Source: Scilla litardierei
Lineage: Eukaryota; Streptophyta; Magnoliopsida; Asparagales; Asparagaceae
Assembly: GCA_030789695.1 (NCBI GenBank)
Contig: CM061138.1
Coordinates: 19,974,214-20,038,213 of the forward strand
Direction: 5' to 3'
Length of the DNA stretch: 64,000 nucleotides
The position numbers were made by a program, and so were the translations under genes. Of the stretch, positions 46,001 through 57,300 are shown in pieces. A model generated the notes under the pieces. It did not search any database. It was not told the origin of the DNA and was given only the letters and a program-made list of their open reading frames with translations. The first letter of the stretch is position 1. Every line of letters starts with the position of its first letter.

Positions 46001-46168
46001 TCTCCCCGCCTCCTGAAACTCCATCCGTAGCAGCTTCCAATTTATGGTCATCTCTCCTAATGTCTGTAGCCAGGTCATGCCCAAGATGACGTCGGTGCTC
46101 CCGAGGTCGAGTGGAAAAAATCTGCAATAATCTGTATTCCCTGCATGGTCAACACCAGTCCCCTGCAA
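43029..46168 (-). pseudogene. Chromovirus pol: protease end, RT, RNase H, integrase, chromodomain
   Basis: The 946-codon open stretch (43328-46168) holds, in order: the protease end (DVILGMTWL), RT with the FFDDILVYS catalytic box and the [12 protein letters not shown] and PFGLTNAP motifs, RNase H ([15 protein letters not shown], then [10 protein letters not shown] and [10 protein letters not shown]), the integrase HHCC zinc finger ([19 protein letters not shown]), a DDE core ([28 protein letters not shown]) and the GPF module (LAPRYFGPF). A TGA at 43330-43328 interrupts where a Gly codon is expected. Reading continues in frame (VAYRLRLPPGSTIHPVFHVS) to about 43150, where a frameshift precedes the chromodomain (QVLLQWRGLPEHDSTWED). 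The enzyme motifs look intact, so only one nonsense and one frameshift separate this stretch from a full pol. Confidence 0.9.
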
Positions 46169-46728
46169 ACTCCTCGGATGCTCTCCTTCTTCCCTGTCCC
46201 CATCATCACGCTGAAGCTGCCGCAGTCTGTCAGCTGAAGCCCCTGCTGTGCCACCACCCTCCGGGAAATGAAATTGTGGGTAGCCCCACTGTCAATAAGC
46301 ACAGTCACCTCCTGGTCACCGATCTCCCCCCTCAGCTTCATGGTATGGTTCGGTGTGAACCCTACCACGGAGTTGAGGGACACCTCCGCCACGTCCAGCT
46401 GCTGGCCCTCCAGCTCCTCTGCCTCAGCGGCCTCCTCCTCGACATCAGCATCGTCGTCCTCGTCCTCCAACAGAATCACCTGGAGCTTGCGCCCCGCGCA
46501 CCGATGGCCTGGCAAAAACCGCTCATCGCACCGGAAACACAAGCCTTTTTGCCTTTTTTCCCTCATCTCCGCATCATGCGTCTGAACTGCCCTCCAGTCA
46601 CTGGCGCACTGCTCTTCTCTCCAGTCTTCTCCCGGCTCGTCTGGAACACCCCCGCGGGGGTACCTGCTCTTCCAGCCCCAGATAGGGCGCCCCTCGAAGT
46701 CTGACTGCTGTAGCTGCTCCGGACCCAC
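46075..46728 (-). pseudogene. Chromovirus zinc knuckle and protease frame
   Basis: This frame carries the CCHC knuckle CFRCDERFLPGHRC (~46540), an acidic stretch and the aspartic protease site [13 protein letters not shown] (~46290). A one-base loss in the A6 run at 46109-46114 (plus strand) shifts it out of frame with the downstream pol frame just before [13 protein letters not shown]. Upstream, a further shift near 46580 separates it from the gag capsid frame. Confidence 0.85.
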
Positions 46729-48359
46729 CTATCCTCGGTCTGTGCATCCTCCACCATCTGGGCCATCTCTATGACCTCTGAAAGCCCCCTGGGCTTGTAG
46801 GGTCTCACCGCTGCTCGCAGACTGGGGCGCAACCCCTTCAGAAAGGTGCCCTCCAGTGACTCATCCGACACGCCATGAACACGCCCTGCCAGTGTCTCAA
46901 ATCTCTCAATGTAGTCCCGCACTGGCCCCTCCTGACTGAGGGCGTACAGCTGCTCGTGTAAGTTCCCCAGACGGGGGGTCTCTGAATTTCTCCAGCACCA
47001 GGTCCTTTAGCTCCTCCCAGCTCCTAATCTGCTCCCACCCCTCTTTCCACTGGAACCATCCCAAGGCACGCCCCTCCATGCAGATCGCCGCCGCCTCCAG
47101 TTTCTGGGCCTCGGTCATGTGATGTGCCGTGAAGTATCTCTCTGCGGTAAACAACCAGGCGTGTGGATACTCCCCTGAAAATAGCGGCATCTTCAGCTTC
47201 CGGACTCTGCAGTCTCCTCCAAAACGTCCCTGCTCGGGTCTCCCTTCCTCTCTGTGCGGCGGCCGGTAATGCTGTCTCCTCTCGTCCAGGGTCTCGAAGC
47301 GCCTAGTTGGTCCTCCTCCGCGCCCCCCGTAGTCTCCACGGAAACCTCCTCGCCGGCCCTTAAAATCGTCCCATCCTGCGTTATCGCCGAACTCTGCCTC
47401 GTAGCCACCCCTGCCGTCAGAATAATAGTCTCTCCCGCGTCCGTCGCCGTAGAAAGGATCATCAGCTGCTGGTCGACGCTCCGGAGGGTCACAAAATCCT
47501 CCCGAAAACCGTCCGTAACCCTCCTCGCTCGCTGTCCGTCGTCCGGGGGCTCAAAAACTCCGTCGGGTGGCTGTCCGCGCGCTCCCCCTCCTTCGGGCTG
47601 CTGCCAGGGGGGTCCCTGCCCTTGGCCGGCCCTGCCGTGCTGCTCCCCTCCCCCTGGCGGCTGCCAGGGGGGCTCCGGTCCCCTGTAGTGTTCTGTCGGG
47701 CCCCTCCGGGGCTGCCGGAGGGGCGGCAGGCCCTGACGGGCCTCTGGCAGGGTCGCCGGCCCCTGCCGGAGGTCCGACAGGGTCGCCGGACCCTGCCAAG
47801 CCCCGGCAGGGCCTGGCCCTTGTCGGGGCCCGGCGCAGGCGGGGGAAGGCCCCCCGCCTCTCTCCCGTACTGCCCGCGGCTCTCGATGGCTAACGGGGTT
47901 CGATCGGATCTCCCCTTGGCCGTGGTGCTCCCAATTTGGGCGGCTAGGGCCGCCGCCCCCTCTTTGGCTCTCCACCGCCTTCCGCCGTACCTCCTCGCGG
48001 TAGTCCACCCTCCACGACTCGCCGTCGTCTTCATCATCCAATTCCTCCACGTAGTAGGGTTGATTTTGGGAAAGAATCTCCTATTTCTCCTTCTCCTTCT
48101 TCAAAGGTGCCGCCTTTGGTGTCGGATTAGGGTTTCCTTCGCTTTTGGAGTTCGTCGCCAATTGATTTAGGGCTCCCATCAATTGCGCAAATTGATCGTC
48201 GTGCTTTGCTTGATTTGACGCCAATTGGGAGATGGATGTAGTTAGTTTCGCCATGGATTTGTCGTTTCCCGCCAAGGACTTTTTGATTGCCTCAATTTCG
48301 CCCGTGAATTTCACCTCCAACGCCTCAAATTTGTCTTGCGATCTTGTTGAAGCCGCCAT
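46563..48359 (-). pseudogene. Chromovirus gag with Pro/Gly-rich insert
   Basis: Gag starts MAASTRSQDKFEALEVKF at 48359 with an N-terminal coiled coil and meets an in-frame stop at about 48078. It resumes EILSQNQPYYVEELDDEDDG. A long Gly/Pro/Arg-rich region follows (47900-47550), then an RG-rich basic region (47480-47330, in another frame), then the capsid core LKMPLFSGEYPHAWLFTAER, EGRALGWFQWKEGW, YIERFETLAGRV, LKGLRPSLRAAV. Frame changes lie near 47500, 46960 (a C6 run) and 46580. Several lesions are single-base changes in homopolymers. Confidence 0.85.
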
Positions 48360-48371
48360 GGATCGTCACGT

Positions 48372-48383
48372 GCTCTGATACCA
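48372..48383 (-). other. Primer binding site (initiator Met tRNA)
   Basis: Minus-strand TGGTATCAGAGC, 3 bp inside the 5' LTR. Exact match. Confidence 0.92.
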
Positions 48384-48386
48384 AAT

Positions 48387-48768
48387 TGTTAGGATCTAAC
48401 AAAGATGGAATTTTTATTAGAAAACAATAGCAAAATAGAAAGATAAATGAGCACAAAAGAGGTGTGCTCTCCTCCCAAGACGCCTAGAGGACGTCCGCAC
48501 TCGTCTACCTAAGGAATCACCAAATAACAATCATCAAAATAGCATAGCTAAACAAGAGAAGGCTACCCCCTATTTATAATAGAAACTAGGGCAATCCTAG
48601 TCCAACGGGGACTTGGCCGGCCAATCCTACTCCAAGGAGGACTCGGCCTAGGAAGGGGAATGCGAGTAGGACTCGGCTTTGGAGGGGGAATGCGGTATGG
48701 GCCTCCCCTTGTGCAGGGCCCTACGGGTGTAAACCCGCAAGGGCGGCTGATGGGCCAGAGGCCCATCA
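48387..48768 (-). repeat. Chromovirus 5' LTR with TATA box
   Basis: 382 bp; nine substitutions and no indels against 42639-43020. The minus-strand TATAAATAG at 48570-48578 is the likely core promoter of the element. Confidence 0.92.
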
Positions 48769-48773
48769 TATAC

Positions 48774-50759
48774 CTGTTCAATTTTTATTTTGGTCCTGAT
48801 GGCTCTGTTTGGATTATGTTTAACCCTGATGACCCTGCTCAGGTTCTGTTTTGGTCCTTATGGCTCTGTTCGCGTTATGTATAGTTTGGATATCCATGTT
48901 TGGGTTTTGTTTTAGCACAGATGTTTCAATACGTGTACTGCTTGGCTTTGATGTTCTGCTCAGGTGCTGTCTTAGCCGTATAACTCTATTTGGGTGCTAG
49001 TTTTGGCCCTAAGGTCCTGTTTGGTTCTGCCTTGTCGCTGCATGCACTGTTCGGGTGCGGTTTGGCCCTGAATTCATGTTCAGATGCTATTTTGACCCTG
49101 AGATTCATGACCGAGGTTCTGCTTGTTAGGTTGTATACTATTGTGGTTATTTTGATCCAAATTCAGTGATGATATATAATATTTGTCATCAGAGAAAACT
49201 ATTCATTTGTTGGTGAAAGTAATGATATATAAAACTTGAGTGATATATAAAACTTGAGGATCCTATTGAGAAATGGTGGTATTGAAACTATGTGACATGT
49301 GCATAGATGATTAGAGCTGTATAGCGAACTTTTAGGTCAATCCATTGTCGTCGTATTTTTAGGACATGCTAGTATTGATTTACTAATGACGTTGGTTATA
49401 TTGATATTCGATTAATATTGATGGTGCTTATTACTGTTGCTTGTTTCAGTTAGATATGTGTTTGGTATACTATTTGGTTACCGTCCTTTATATGGATATG
49501 CAGTGTCACAACCATGAGGTTCACAATATGATAATACCCACCTAGAGAAAGACATTAAGATCGTGTGTCCTTTTATCTATGATATGCTTCCATATTCTTA
49601 TAATCATATTGTCAACTTAATCATTCATTGAATAAAATGGATTTATAACCAATATACTAATGTGCCAATGCACTATGCTTATTCATGCTTTAGTGGTCAT
49701 TCCATGCTCATATTACTGAATAAACAGTTTACCATATTTGTCCCATGATTTGCACCATGCATGTTCATTGCTGTATTACAGTTACTGCCATGATTATTGT
49801 AACTGATTACATACCCATGATACTCCTATACCTGATCATGCATATAATACTGTACAGGATACTGTTCTCGATTTCTGCATTTGATTATATGATAATGTAC
49901 CAGTTTATCGTACTTGACATTGCATTAATTATGGTACACATGGGACTGAAGACTCATTGTCTCAGAGGGGTGTAGCAGAATAAAGAGTCCTTAGTGTATC
50001 CGTGTCTTCAACCTTCTAGTAATGAAGATGGGGTTATATTATTGTATCCATACTTTCTATTTTCTAGCAACAGAAGTGTAGTTTATTATTATCACCATAT
50101 TTTTCATTTTCAAGCAATGAAAGAAGGGTCATTTATTGTTAGTACAAGCATGTGTATAATCATAGAATCGGGTCCATAATTACATCCAAGATGTACATCG
50201 AACCCTCAGACATGAGCTAAGCACTGGATCAAAACCACCATATTATTCTTGTTACCACTAGCTTAGATCAGTCACTATTTATATGATGATTACCATGTAT
50301 CATTGTTCATGTTCATGCTACTATGTACTATTGTCAAGTTGCCTTATAGATATTCACAGTATTCATGATGTATTTTACCATGCATTTTTATTGTTTATTT
50401 TAGTCTGGAAAACATATGTAAACATGCATTATTGATGTATATTCTTTTTATTTTGTTTCTCTGCCCTCGAAATATCCGTCAGGGATTCCTAAGGTTCTTC
50501 CTAGCAGGTCCAGACTTTTTTCAAGGCTGTCCTACACTATAGTTGCATAAATCTTTTTCACTAAACTTTCCATTCCTTCGTATTACCATTTATGATTGTT
50601 ATGTCATGTTCACTTTGTTAGTCACATTTAGTTCCTTTATTTGCCATGTCATCCTTTATATTTGTTAGACGTAAACTATTGGAGTCATCTCTATTGTTGC
50701 TCACTACTAGTTAGAAGTAGACGAACTCGTGGTTTTATTATAGACACGTTTGTATTTAG
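48774..50759 (+). repeat. Right part of the unclassified LTR-like repeat
   Basis: It starts with degenerate repeats of about 45-50 bp (GTTCGGGT.CTGTTTTGGTCCTGATGG type) to about 49110, then AT-rich DNA. The block at 49950-50220 (CTCAGAGGGGTGTAGC..., GAACCCTCAGACATGAG) is a diverged partner of 7640-7870. No coding content. Confidence 0.45.
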
Positions 50760-51663
50760 GTTGAAAGCAAGGTTTGAGGTCTCGGTTTCGGTCTCGGTAT
50801 CGCTCTATCGAAAATTTAGGTTTCGGTATCGGTATCGTTCGTTTCGGTGGTTTCGGACGTGAGTTTCGGTTCGTCCGTATCGGTAGTTTTAAATAATTAA
50901 ATACCTATCAAATACTACCAAATACTTTATACTAGATACACATTTTGCGAAATATATAAAAATATATTACATTAGTTGCTAAATTTGTTACATGTAAAGA
51001 ATGAATGGCAAACTAGTAAATAAATTTGTTTGTAAACCGAGCAAAAGTCTGTACGCATAGCAACTCTTCCCCCAAAATATTAGGCATATCAAATAGTGCT
51101 GTACTCATATCAAATAGTGCTGATATTCACATTACACATGTTTCTAAACACACACCATTTATTTACAAGCTTTGCCATACAATGGCAAACTTGTAATATG
51201 TTTGCAATCTTGTAAATAAATGCAATATGCTATGTACGTGACTGCAGCATCTATTAGGGCTAGCTCCTTCTTGTTGTTGGAGGTGGCGGGAGCCTGGAGA
51301 CGTGAGGTGGATGGCGGCTAGAGGTGGGAGGCAAAGGTAAGTTTCTTTCTCTCTCTTTTCTTCTTCTTCCTCTTCTTTTTTTTGTTCTTCTTTTTTTTGT
51401 TCTTCTTTTGTTCTGTAGAATTTGCTGTTTTTTTAATTTTTTCTTCATGATTTGATCTCCTTCCTCCTACTTTTTCTCCTTTTCTTATTTCTTCTTTGGT
51501 TTCGGCCGGAACGTGGCCGGTTCCGGCCGAAACCGGCCGGAACGGCCACGTTCTGGCCTAAACCGAAACCAATAGGCTAGTTTCGTCTCGTTCTCCTCCG
51601 GTACCGGAACGATACGGCCGAAACCCTAGGGTTTCGGCCGAAACCTAAAACCATGGTTGAAAA
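50760..51663. mobile_element. Small non-autonomous hAT
   Basis: The element is 50768-51655 (888 bp), with 8-bp flanks GTTGAAAG and GTTGAAAA (7 of 8). The inverted ends are CAAGGTTTGAGGTCTCGG against CATGGTTTTAGGTTTCGG (15 of 18). Subterminal zones are dense in GGTTTCGG/CCGAAACC words. The core has AT-rich DNA and a TC-rich run (51340-51500); no transposase. Confidence 0.78.
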
Positions 51664-52047
51664 GGGAAATCCCAAGTAAGCTTAAATATGCACGAGCTTG
51701 TCACTTTCTGTTTCCCTTATCATTTCATAAAGAGGAACATGATGCAATGACAATAGCGTCACTGGATTGCAACAATTGTGGTGTCATTGGACGGCAACGA
51801 TCACAATGATGTATGATTGCAGCGATGATGGGGCCACAGGTGGACATGACAATGATGCAGGCCAGTAGCATGATGACAAGTCCATTTGAAGGTGGCTATG
51901 TTGAGGATTCTGTGGTGAGAAAGAGAGAGGGAAGGGGGATGTTGGTAATGATGATGTGGCTACCAAGTTGAAGTCTGAGGCGACGATAGAGGCTGTGGTT
52001 ATGGTTAGGGATGAAGACTAGGATTAGTGTTTGCTTTGATACCATTA
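51664..52047 (-). other. Copia 5' internal remnant with primer site
   Basis: Minus-strand TGGTATCAAAGC (52033-52044) lies 3 bp after the 5' LTR. The following sequence has no intact gag frame. Confidence 0.6.
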
Positions 52048-52152
52048 TGAGCATAGCCTCTCCCAACCTGTATTATTCATATATACAGTAAATTATGATG
52101 AGTTTGGGACAACGTCCCAATACAATCAATTGCAGAATGTTCTAATTTAATA
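52048..52152 (-). repeat. Copia 5' LTR
   Basis: 105 bp, partner of 26376-26481, with the outer TGTT reduced to TATT on the minus strand. Confidence 0.7.
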
Positions 52153-52768
52153 GTTACCTTGCCCTGAAAACTCAGCCATTACAGCGGCCTTGGCAAGAAG
52201 AATATTAGTTACATGCCAGTCTGTGACTCACAGATGCACTACCAACTCCTAAACTTCTTTCAAAGATTTATCACTGATTCTCAACTATTATGCCGTATTC
52301 CGCATACTATCTAATAAAATCATTCATGCAAGATTTTTATGACAATAGCAAAATTCGTCATGCATGACAACCTATCCCCATTACCTCATATGTAAAAGAT
52401 TGCATTATTCACCAACAGATTCTCCAGTCCACTAAAGTGAAGCGATTTACAAGCTTAATCACTAGTTACAGATTTTAGAAAAATAAAAAAATGATTAGGG
52501 TAAAACAGCACCACATCAACAGAAAAAAATTTAAAGACAACATTAACATCTAATAGAAGGCCAATATGTCATCCACAAGTGTTTCTAATATTGTAAATGT
52601 CAAAATAATTAAATACACCAAAGAAACTAGAAAAATTTGGAGGAACAAGGCCACACAAAGCCAAATGAGAAATAGAACATTACTTAAGAATATCTTCATC
52701 TCTCACCATTTAAGAATTCGTCAAGAAAGCAAAAAAGTCCAAAATTTATTTATTTTGCACAATCATAC
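52153..52768 (-). other. AGD intron sequence
   Basis: Plain AT-rich intron downstream of the ARF-GAP exon donor. No feature seen. Confidence 0.5.
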
Positions 52769-52890
52769 CTATCTTCTTGCAGCAGAAGCAGTTCCTCCCA
52801 CACGGAATTACAATAAGAATTGCCAAGGGCACGAAACAAGTCCAATATTGTCGGCTCCCAAACCTTGACATCTAAAGTTAGTGATCTCAC
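52769..52890 (-). CDS. AGD-type ARF-GAP, exon with the end of the GAP domain
   Basis: The 122-bp exon lies between acceptor TTATAG (AG at 52892-52891) and donor GATAG|GTATG (52769/52768). It encodes VRSLTLDVKVWEPTILDLF, then RALGNSYCNSVWEELLLLQE. VRSLTLD.KVWEP..L.LF..LGN...N..WE is the invariant second half of the ARF-GAP domain, which normally follows HISK after the zinc finger and catalytic arginine. Those come from an upstream exon not found between 52891 and 64000. The exon ends in phase 2 and joins 26158-26233 across a 26.5-kb intron. It was found from the motif in a frame different from the open frame spanning the region. Confidence 0.9.
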
Positions 52891-54175
52891 CTATAACGCA
52901 TGAAGCAAACCTTAGAAAAATTAACATAATCTTACTAAACCATTCTGATAAGCACCGGCAGAGCAATAAAGCAGTATGTCTTAAAGTAGAAAAGAACTCA
53001 ATGAAATATTTAGAAGAAAGCTCAATATAGTTAAAAAAAATCAAGTCCACATGTCAAAAGTTCTACAACAAATTTATCGGATTTTTATGATGGGCTATCA
53101 ACCTGATGTCATCCTAAATATGTGTGTATTCCTAACCAAGAAACAAGGGTACCATGTCATAGGACTTAACTAGATAGTTGGCAGATTGATAGACCTACTT
53201 TCTTGATCACAAACGAACTGGTGTCCAATTTCCCCAGCTACAATGTGTCAAGCTGAAGAGTGGAGATACACTATAGCCAAAAGGTAGAAAGGAAGCAAAA
53301 AAGAAAGAAAGAAAGAAAGAAAAACAGCCAAAGGAAGTACATTCCTGAATATTTACTGTACCATTTCAAACCAGATGCTCAAGTAGTTTCAACTTTCAAC
53401 ATCATGATCAACCAAAAAAACAAATGAAAAATTCAACATTGTTTTAGCATCCTCCAAATCCAAAAGCAAAAACATTTACCAAATAAACCATAACAGAAGG
53501 AGCAAAAAAGTTTCACCAGGTCTCTTATTGGGGCATTACTAGCAGCACACATTACCTATAGACTTCTGCACATGTTTCTCACCCAAAAAATACCAACGAT
53601 GGTTGAGTTTGCCTACTTTGGAACTTCTATATTGCTTATACCATTCACTTTTGGTTAGGACATGATTGTAGGCTTATAACATCATCAAAATCTAAGTCTT
53701 CAGACCGAAAGTGGGACCATATCCAGAACAGACAATCCAAGCTCCATAAAGCTTAACTAAAGGAGCAACCAAGGTATATCAACCATAGGGCAACTCTCTT
53801 CTACCTGCCATATACTAAACCAAGATAACTAGGGCAAACCATATCAAACATTGACAAATTCCCCTGTATTTCGGAAGATCCTACAGAAAGAAACACGACA
53901 AGATAATTAACATTAAATAACCATAATATACTAGCAGAAAGTAAATTGAAGAGTGCAATAGAAACCCCACATGCCATTCCATTGTAACAAACATCTCGAG
54001 GACAATTTTTCTTCTCTCTTCTGTCTCATTTCAGACCCCCCCCCACACCCACACCCACCCCCAAAAAAAAAACGAAAACACGAGAAAATAAAAAAAAGCA
54101 TCAACATTTGTATCTCATGAAGCCAGTGTTCTTCAAAAGAACAAAAGAGAAGGAAAAAAAATCATTGGATATCTT
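52891..54175 (-). other. AGD intron (upstream side)
   Basis: AT-rich, with an (AAAG)n run at about 53299-53322 and a CCCACACCC tract near 54036-54062. The upstream ARF-GAP zinc-finger exon was searched for and not seen. Confidence 0.5.
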
Positions 54176-54313
54176 AATTTTGTAACGGCCCATTCTAATT
54201 CCCCTCCTTAATTTCGTAAAGCCCATCCTAATTCCCCTCCCCCCTTCTCTTTTTCTCTTGCCTCGGCCCGCTATGAAAAGCCCACGAAGGCTTTTATTTC
54301 CCCCTCTCACTCT

Positions 54314-57300
54314 CACGCTGTAACGGCCATCCCCTCTCTTTTCCCTTTATTTTTCTTTTTGTTTCTTTTCGTAGCCCGATAGGGCCCCCGTCCCCTTTAT
54401 TTCCCTCTCTCCCTCTCCCTTTCTCACGACGCCAGCGACAGCTAGGCCCTAAGGGCCCCGCACCTCTCGCCCCCCTCTCGCGTCCTCTCATGGAGGCACG
54501 AAGCCCGCGCCGTGGGCCCCTTCGACGACGCCACCTCCCTTCAATTCGACAGCAGCGGCGTGCCCCATCCCTCTCTCGTCCTTCCCGTAGCACGCATCAC
54601 CCCTTTGCTTTGGCGTCTTCCTCTGGGCCCCTCCGCCTCCTATTTGACCACCAGCTCCTCCCTTGCTCGCTGTTGAGTTCGGTGAGTCCCATTCTTGCTT
54701 GCTGTTTGAGGTGTCCTGGCTCATTTTGCTTACGGTTTATCCATTCCTTGCTTGTATTAGGCTCGTGGCTTCCCCTTACTTGCGATTTGCCCTTTCCTTG
54801 CTCGTGCTGAGTTCGTGGCTCCCTTCATTGTTGTTTTTGGGATTTGATCGCTTCGTGACTTGCCGCATGGTGGTTTGATTTCTCTTGCTTGCTGTCGGTC
54901 TCTCCCTTGCTCACTGATTTATGGTGTTGTGGCCCCATCTTGCTTGCACTCTGTGGTTCCTTGCGGCTTGTTGTTTCCTGTTGTCGTTGAGTTCGGTTGA
55001 GATTTTTGTTTGCTGTTCTGGGTTGTCGTTCAGGTTTGACCTGTCCCCTTGCTTGCAGTCTGAGATTTCCTTGCTTGGTTAGGTTTGACTGACTCTCTTA
55101 CTTGCATGTTTTGGTTGGCTATTTTCTACTCTTGTTGGGTTTGGCTGAGGGTTTTTGGTCGTTGTTCTGGGTTGTTGTTGCTCAATGCTTGGGCTTCCTC
55201 TGCTGCTTGTTAGGGTTTGGCCTCTTCTTTGTTTCTTGTCTTGGGTTCTTGGGTCGTTGTTAGTTACTGATTTGGGCTTCTTTGCTTGTGTTGGGTTAGC
55301 TGGTTTTCTTGCCTGCAGGTTAGGGCTCCTTACTGATGTCTGGGTGCAGCTGAAGTCTTGCTTGCTATTTTGGGCTTTTTGTTGCTGATGGTTGCGGTGT
55401 AGGCTTTCTGCTGATGATTGAGCTTCGGATCTTAAATATCTTGGTTCTTCGGCTTCGACTTCAGGTAGACTCTATCCCCTTTGTACAATTTTCAATTCTT
55501 ACTTGTCTTGGGTTTCCTTGTTGTTGTGTTGGATGTCTATTGCTTGCCTTTAGGTTTCTTGCTTGTTGTTGGGGGCTTCGGTTGTCCTTGCTTGTTGTTT
55601 GGGTTTGGTTGGTTCCTCCTGCTGTTTGGGGCTTCCATTGCATGCGGTTTGGGGTTTCATTGTTGTTGTGGGGTTCGTTGGCGTCCTCTTGGCTTGCGGC
55701 TTCGGTCTCCTTGCCGATGGTGACTGTGACTGGCTTCCTCTGCTGCTGTCAGGTTCGGTCTGTCCCATGCTTGCTGTTGTTGGGTTGTCGTTGCTTGCTG
55801 GTTGGGTTCAATGGCCTCTTACTTGCAGTTTGGGGTTTGGATCTTCCTTGCTGCCTTGCTATTGTTGGGTTGTTAATACTTGCGGTTTGGCCTTCCTTGA
55901 TGGTTGTTGAGTTATAGTTGGCTTTGCCACTATGGGTTGGGTTCAGTTGATTCTCTTATTTACTGTTTAGGGTTCTGGGTTGTTGATAGGTTTAGTTGGT
56001 CCTCCTTGCTCATTGTTAAATTGCGGGTGGCCCGCTTTGCATGTTGTGGGTCGTGGTCGGCTTTCTTATTTACTGTTTTGGGTTATTTGATTGTTGTTAG
56101 GTTGATGGCTTCCCTTGCGTGCTGTCTTAAGTCCCTGGGTTATGTTGGGCTCGGCTGGTTTCCTCGCTTGGTGTTTTGGGTTCTGGTGTGGTTTACTTGG
56201 GATATCTTGTCATGAGAAACATCCATACTGCTGTCACATACCAGTTTCATTATCATGTTGTCTCTTGAGTTTACTAATACCATTAAGTTTAATATTGTGT
56301 TAAATTGTGTAGTCTTGTGTTGTTGCTTGAGATAGCACTTGTACTGATTGGCTAGAGGATTTGCGGTGGAACTATCATGCCATGACAGGTTACTATTGCA
56401 TGCATGGCAAGATTTGAGGTAGACTATCATGACCAGTTACTGATTGCATGCATGTCAGGATTTGAGGTGAACTATTACTATTGTAGTGGATCTCGGATCT
56501 CTCTTGACTACGTAGTTTAATCAATATTGAACATCACGACACTATACTAATAAAATTGATTACTTCAGCTTGATTAACCGGGTTTTGGCTAACTTACGAA
56601 TGGAGAGTGCGAGAGCGACTGGGACCCGTCTTCAGCTCCCTGGCCGGGGGAGGAGACATACATCACTTCAAATGGGTCCTAGAGTCCAGTGGGCAGACAT
56701 GGACGACCATCTTGATGGGTCCTAGAGCCCTCCGCCACATGCATAGATTTACAGCTCTTACAGTTTCACAGCTCTTACAGTACGATACTTTCTTCAGTTC
56801 AGGACTCGGCCCGAGGTAGCACCATTGCGGTCTCAAGAGGGTCTTCGTGTTGCTTACCATACTCTTCTTCATAAGTCACAGTCTTTGTGCTCATTTTAAT
56901 CATCATAACATGTTTCTTTTCAGTACCTTTTTAACTGTTGTCACATCGCCTTTTGTACCTCTTTACTTTTCTGTCGTGTGTGTTTGTTAATTATCATGAC
57001 ATGTTACTTCTTTGTTCAGTGCTATCATATATGTGGTTGTCATATCTCCTTTTTGTGCACACTTACTTTTCTTGTCTCATGTTTAGATATTATCTACTTT
57101 ATTGAGCATGGTGCGACCTCTGTTGCCTACTAGATATGTCGCACCGGATCATACCGAGATGTCTGAGCACGAGGAGTTAGAGCTTTCGATACATGACTTT
57201 GAGAGGAGTCAAACTTCCAATTCAAGACTGTTGAGCCTTGACCTAGCGACATGTACGTGTTCCATTTACGTTTCAACAGTAATGTAGCTTTTACTTGTCT

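Larger units (their letters stand above)
42634..48773 (-). mobile_element. Chromovirus (Ty3/gypsy) with recognisable full-length gag-pol
   Basis: The element is 42639-48768 (6130 bp), with perfect duplications TATAC (42634-42638, 48769-48773). Both LTRs are 382 bp and differ at 9 positions (2.4%), so this is a fairly recent insertion. Primer site, gag, zinc knuckle, protease, RT, RNase H, integrase, chromodomain and purine tract are all present in order on the minus strand. Short LTRs with a chromodomain fit the smaller chromovirus clades (Reina/Galadriel-like), but the clade is not certain. At least six small lesions in gag and pol make it non-autonomous. Confidence 0.92.
26376..52152 (-). 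mobile_element. Ty1/copia element with 105-bp LTRs, blown apart by nested insertions
   Basis: The minus-strand 5' LTR is at 52048-52152 and the 3' LTR at 26376-26481. They share AGCCTCTCCCAACCT, TATTATTCATAT, CAATGCAATCAAT and TTCTAATTTAA. A primer site TGGTATCAAAGC lies inside the 5' LTR and a GAGGGGGTG polypurine tract abuts the 3' LTR. Flanking 5-mers GTTTA/GTTAC match at 4 of 5. Pol remains (end of RT and RNase H) occur at 29165-29817 and continue across the 2.45-kb insertion at 26500-26714. Only a few kb of the 25.8 kb is original copia; the rest is later insertions. The gag, protease, integrase and N-terminal RT regions are not visible and are probably deleted. Confidence 0.75.
11633..52890 (-). 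other. ARF-GAP gene of AGD2/AGD4 type: gene span visible in the window
   Basis: Four coding exons on the minus strand assemble in phase across three visible introns of 26,535, 4,446 and 9,486 bp. Exons are at 52769-52890 (phase-2 end), 26158-26233 (takes one base, ends phase 0), 21257-21711 (ends phase 2) and 11659-11770 (stop). All donors are GT and acceptors AG. Together they give the end of the ARF-GAP domain, the linker, the ankyrin repeats and the C-terminus. A complete protein of this class also has an N-terminal BAR domain, a PH domain and the CX2CX16CX2C ARF-GAP zinc finger. None is visible up to 64,000, so they are presumed to be outside the window. Such proteins stimulate GTP hydrolysis on ARF at endomembranes and act in vesicle traffic. 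The introns hold nearly all the transposons of this window. Confidence 0.85.

Noticed and set aside
47254..48170. Plus-strand frames of 144 and 182 residues
   Set aside because: Antisense shadows of the GC-rich gag of the chromovirus.
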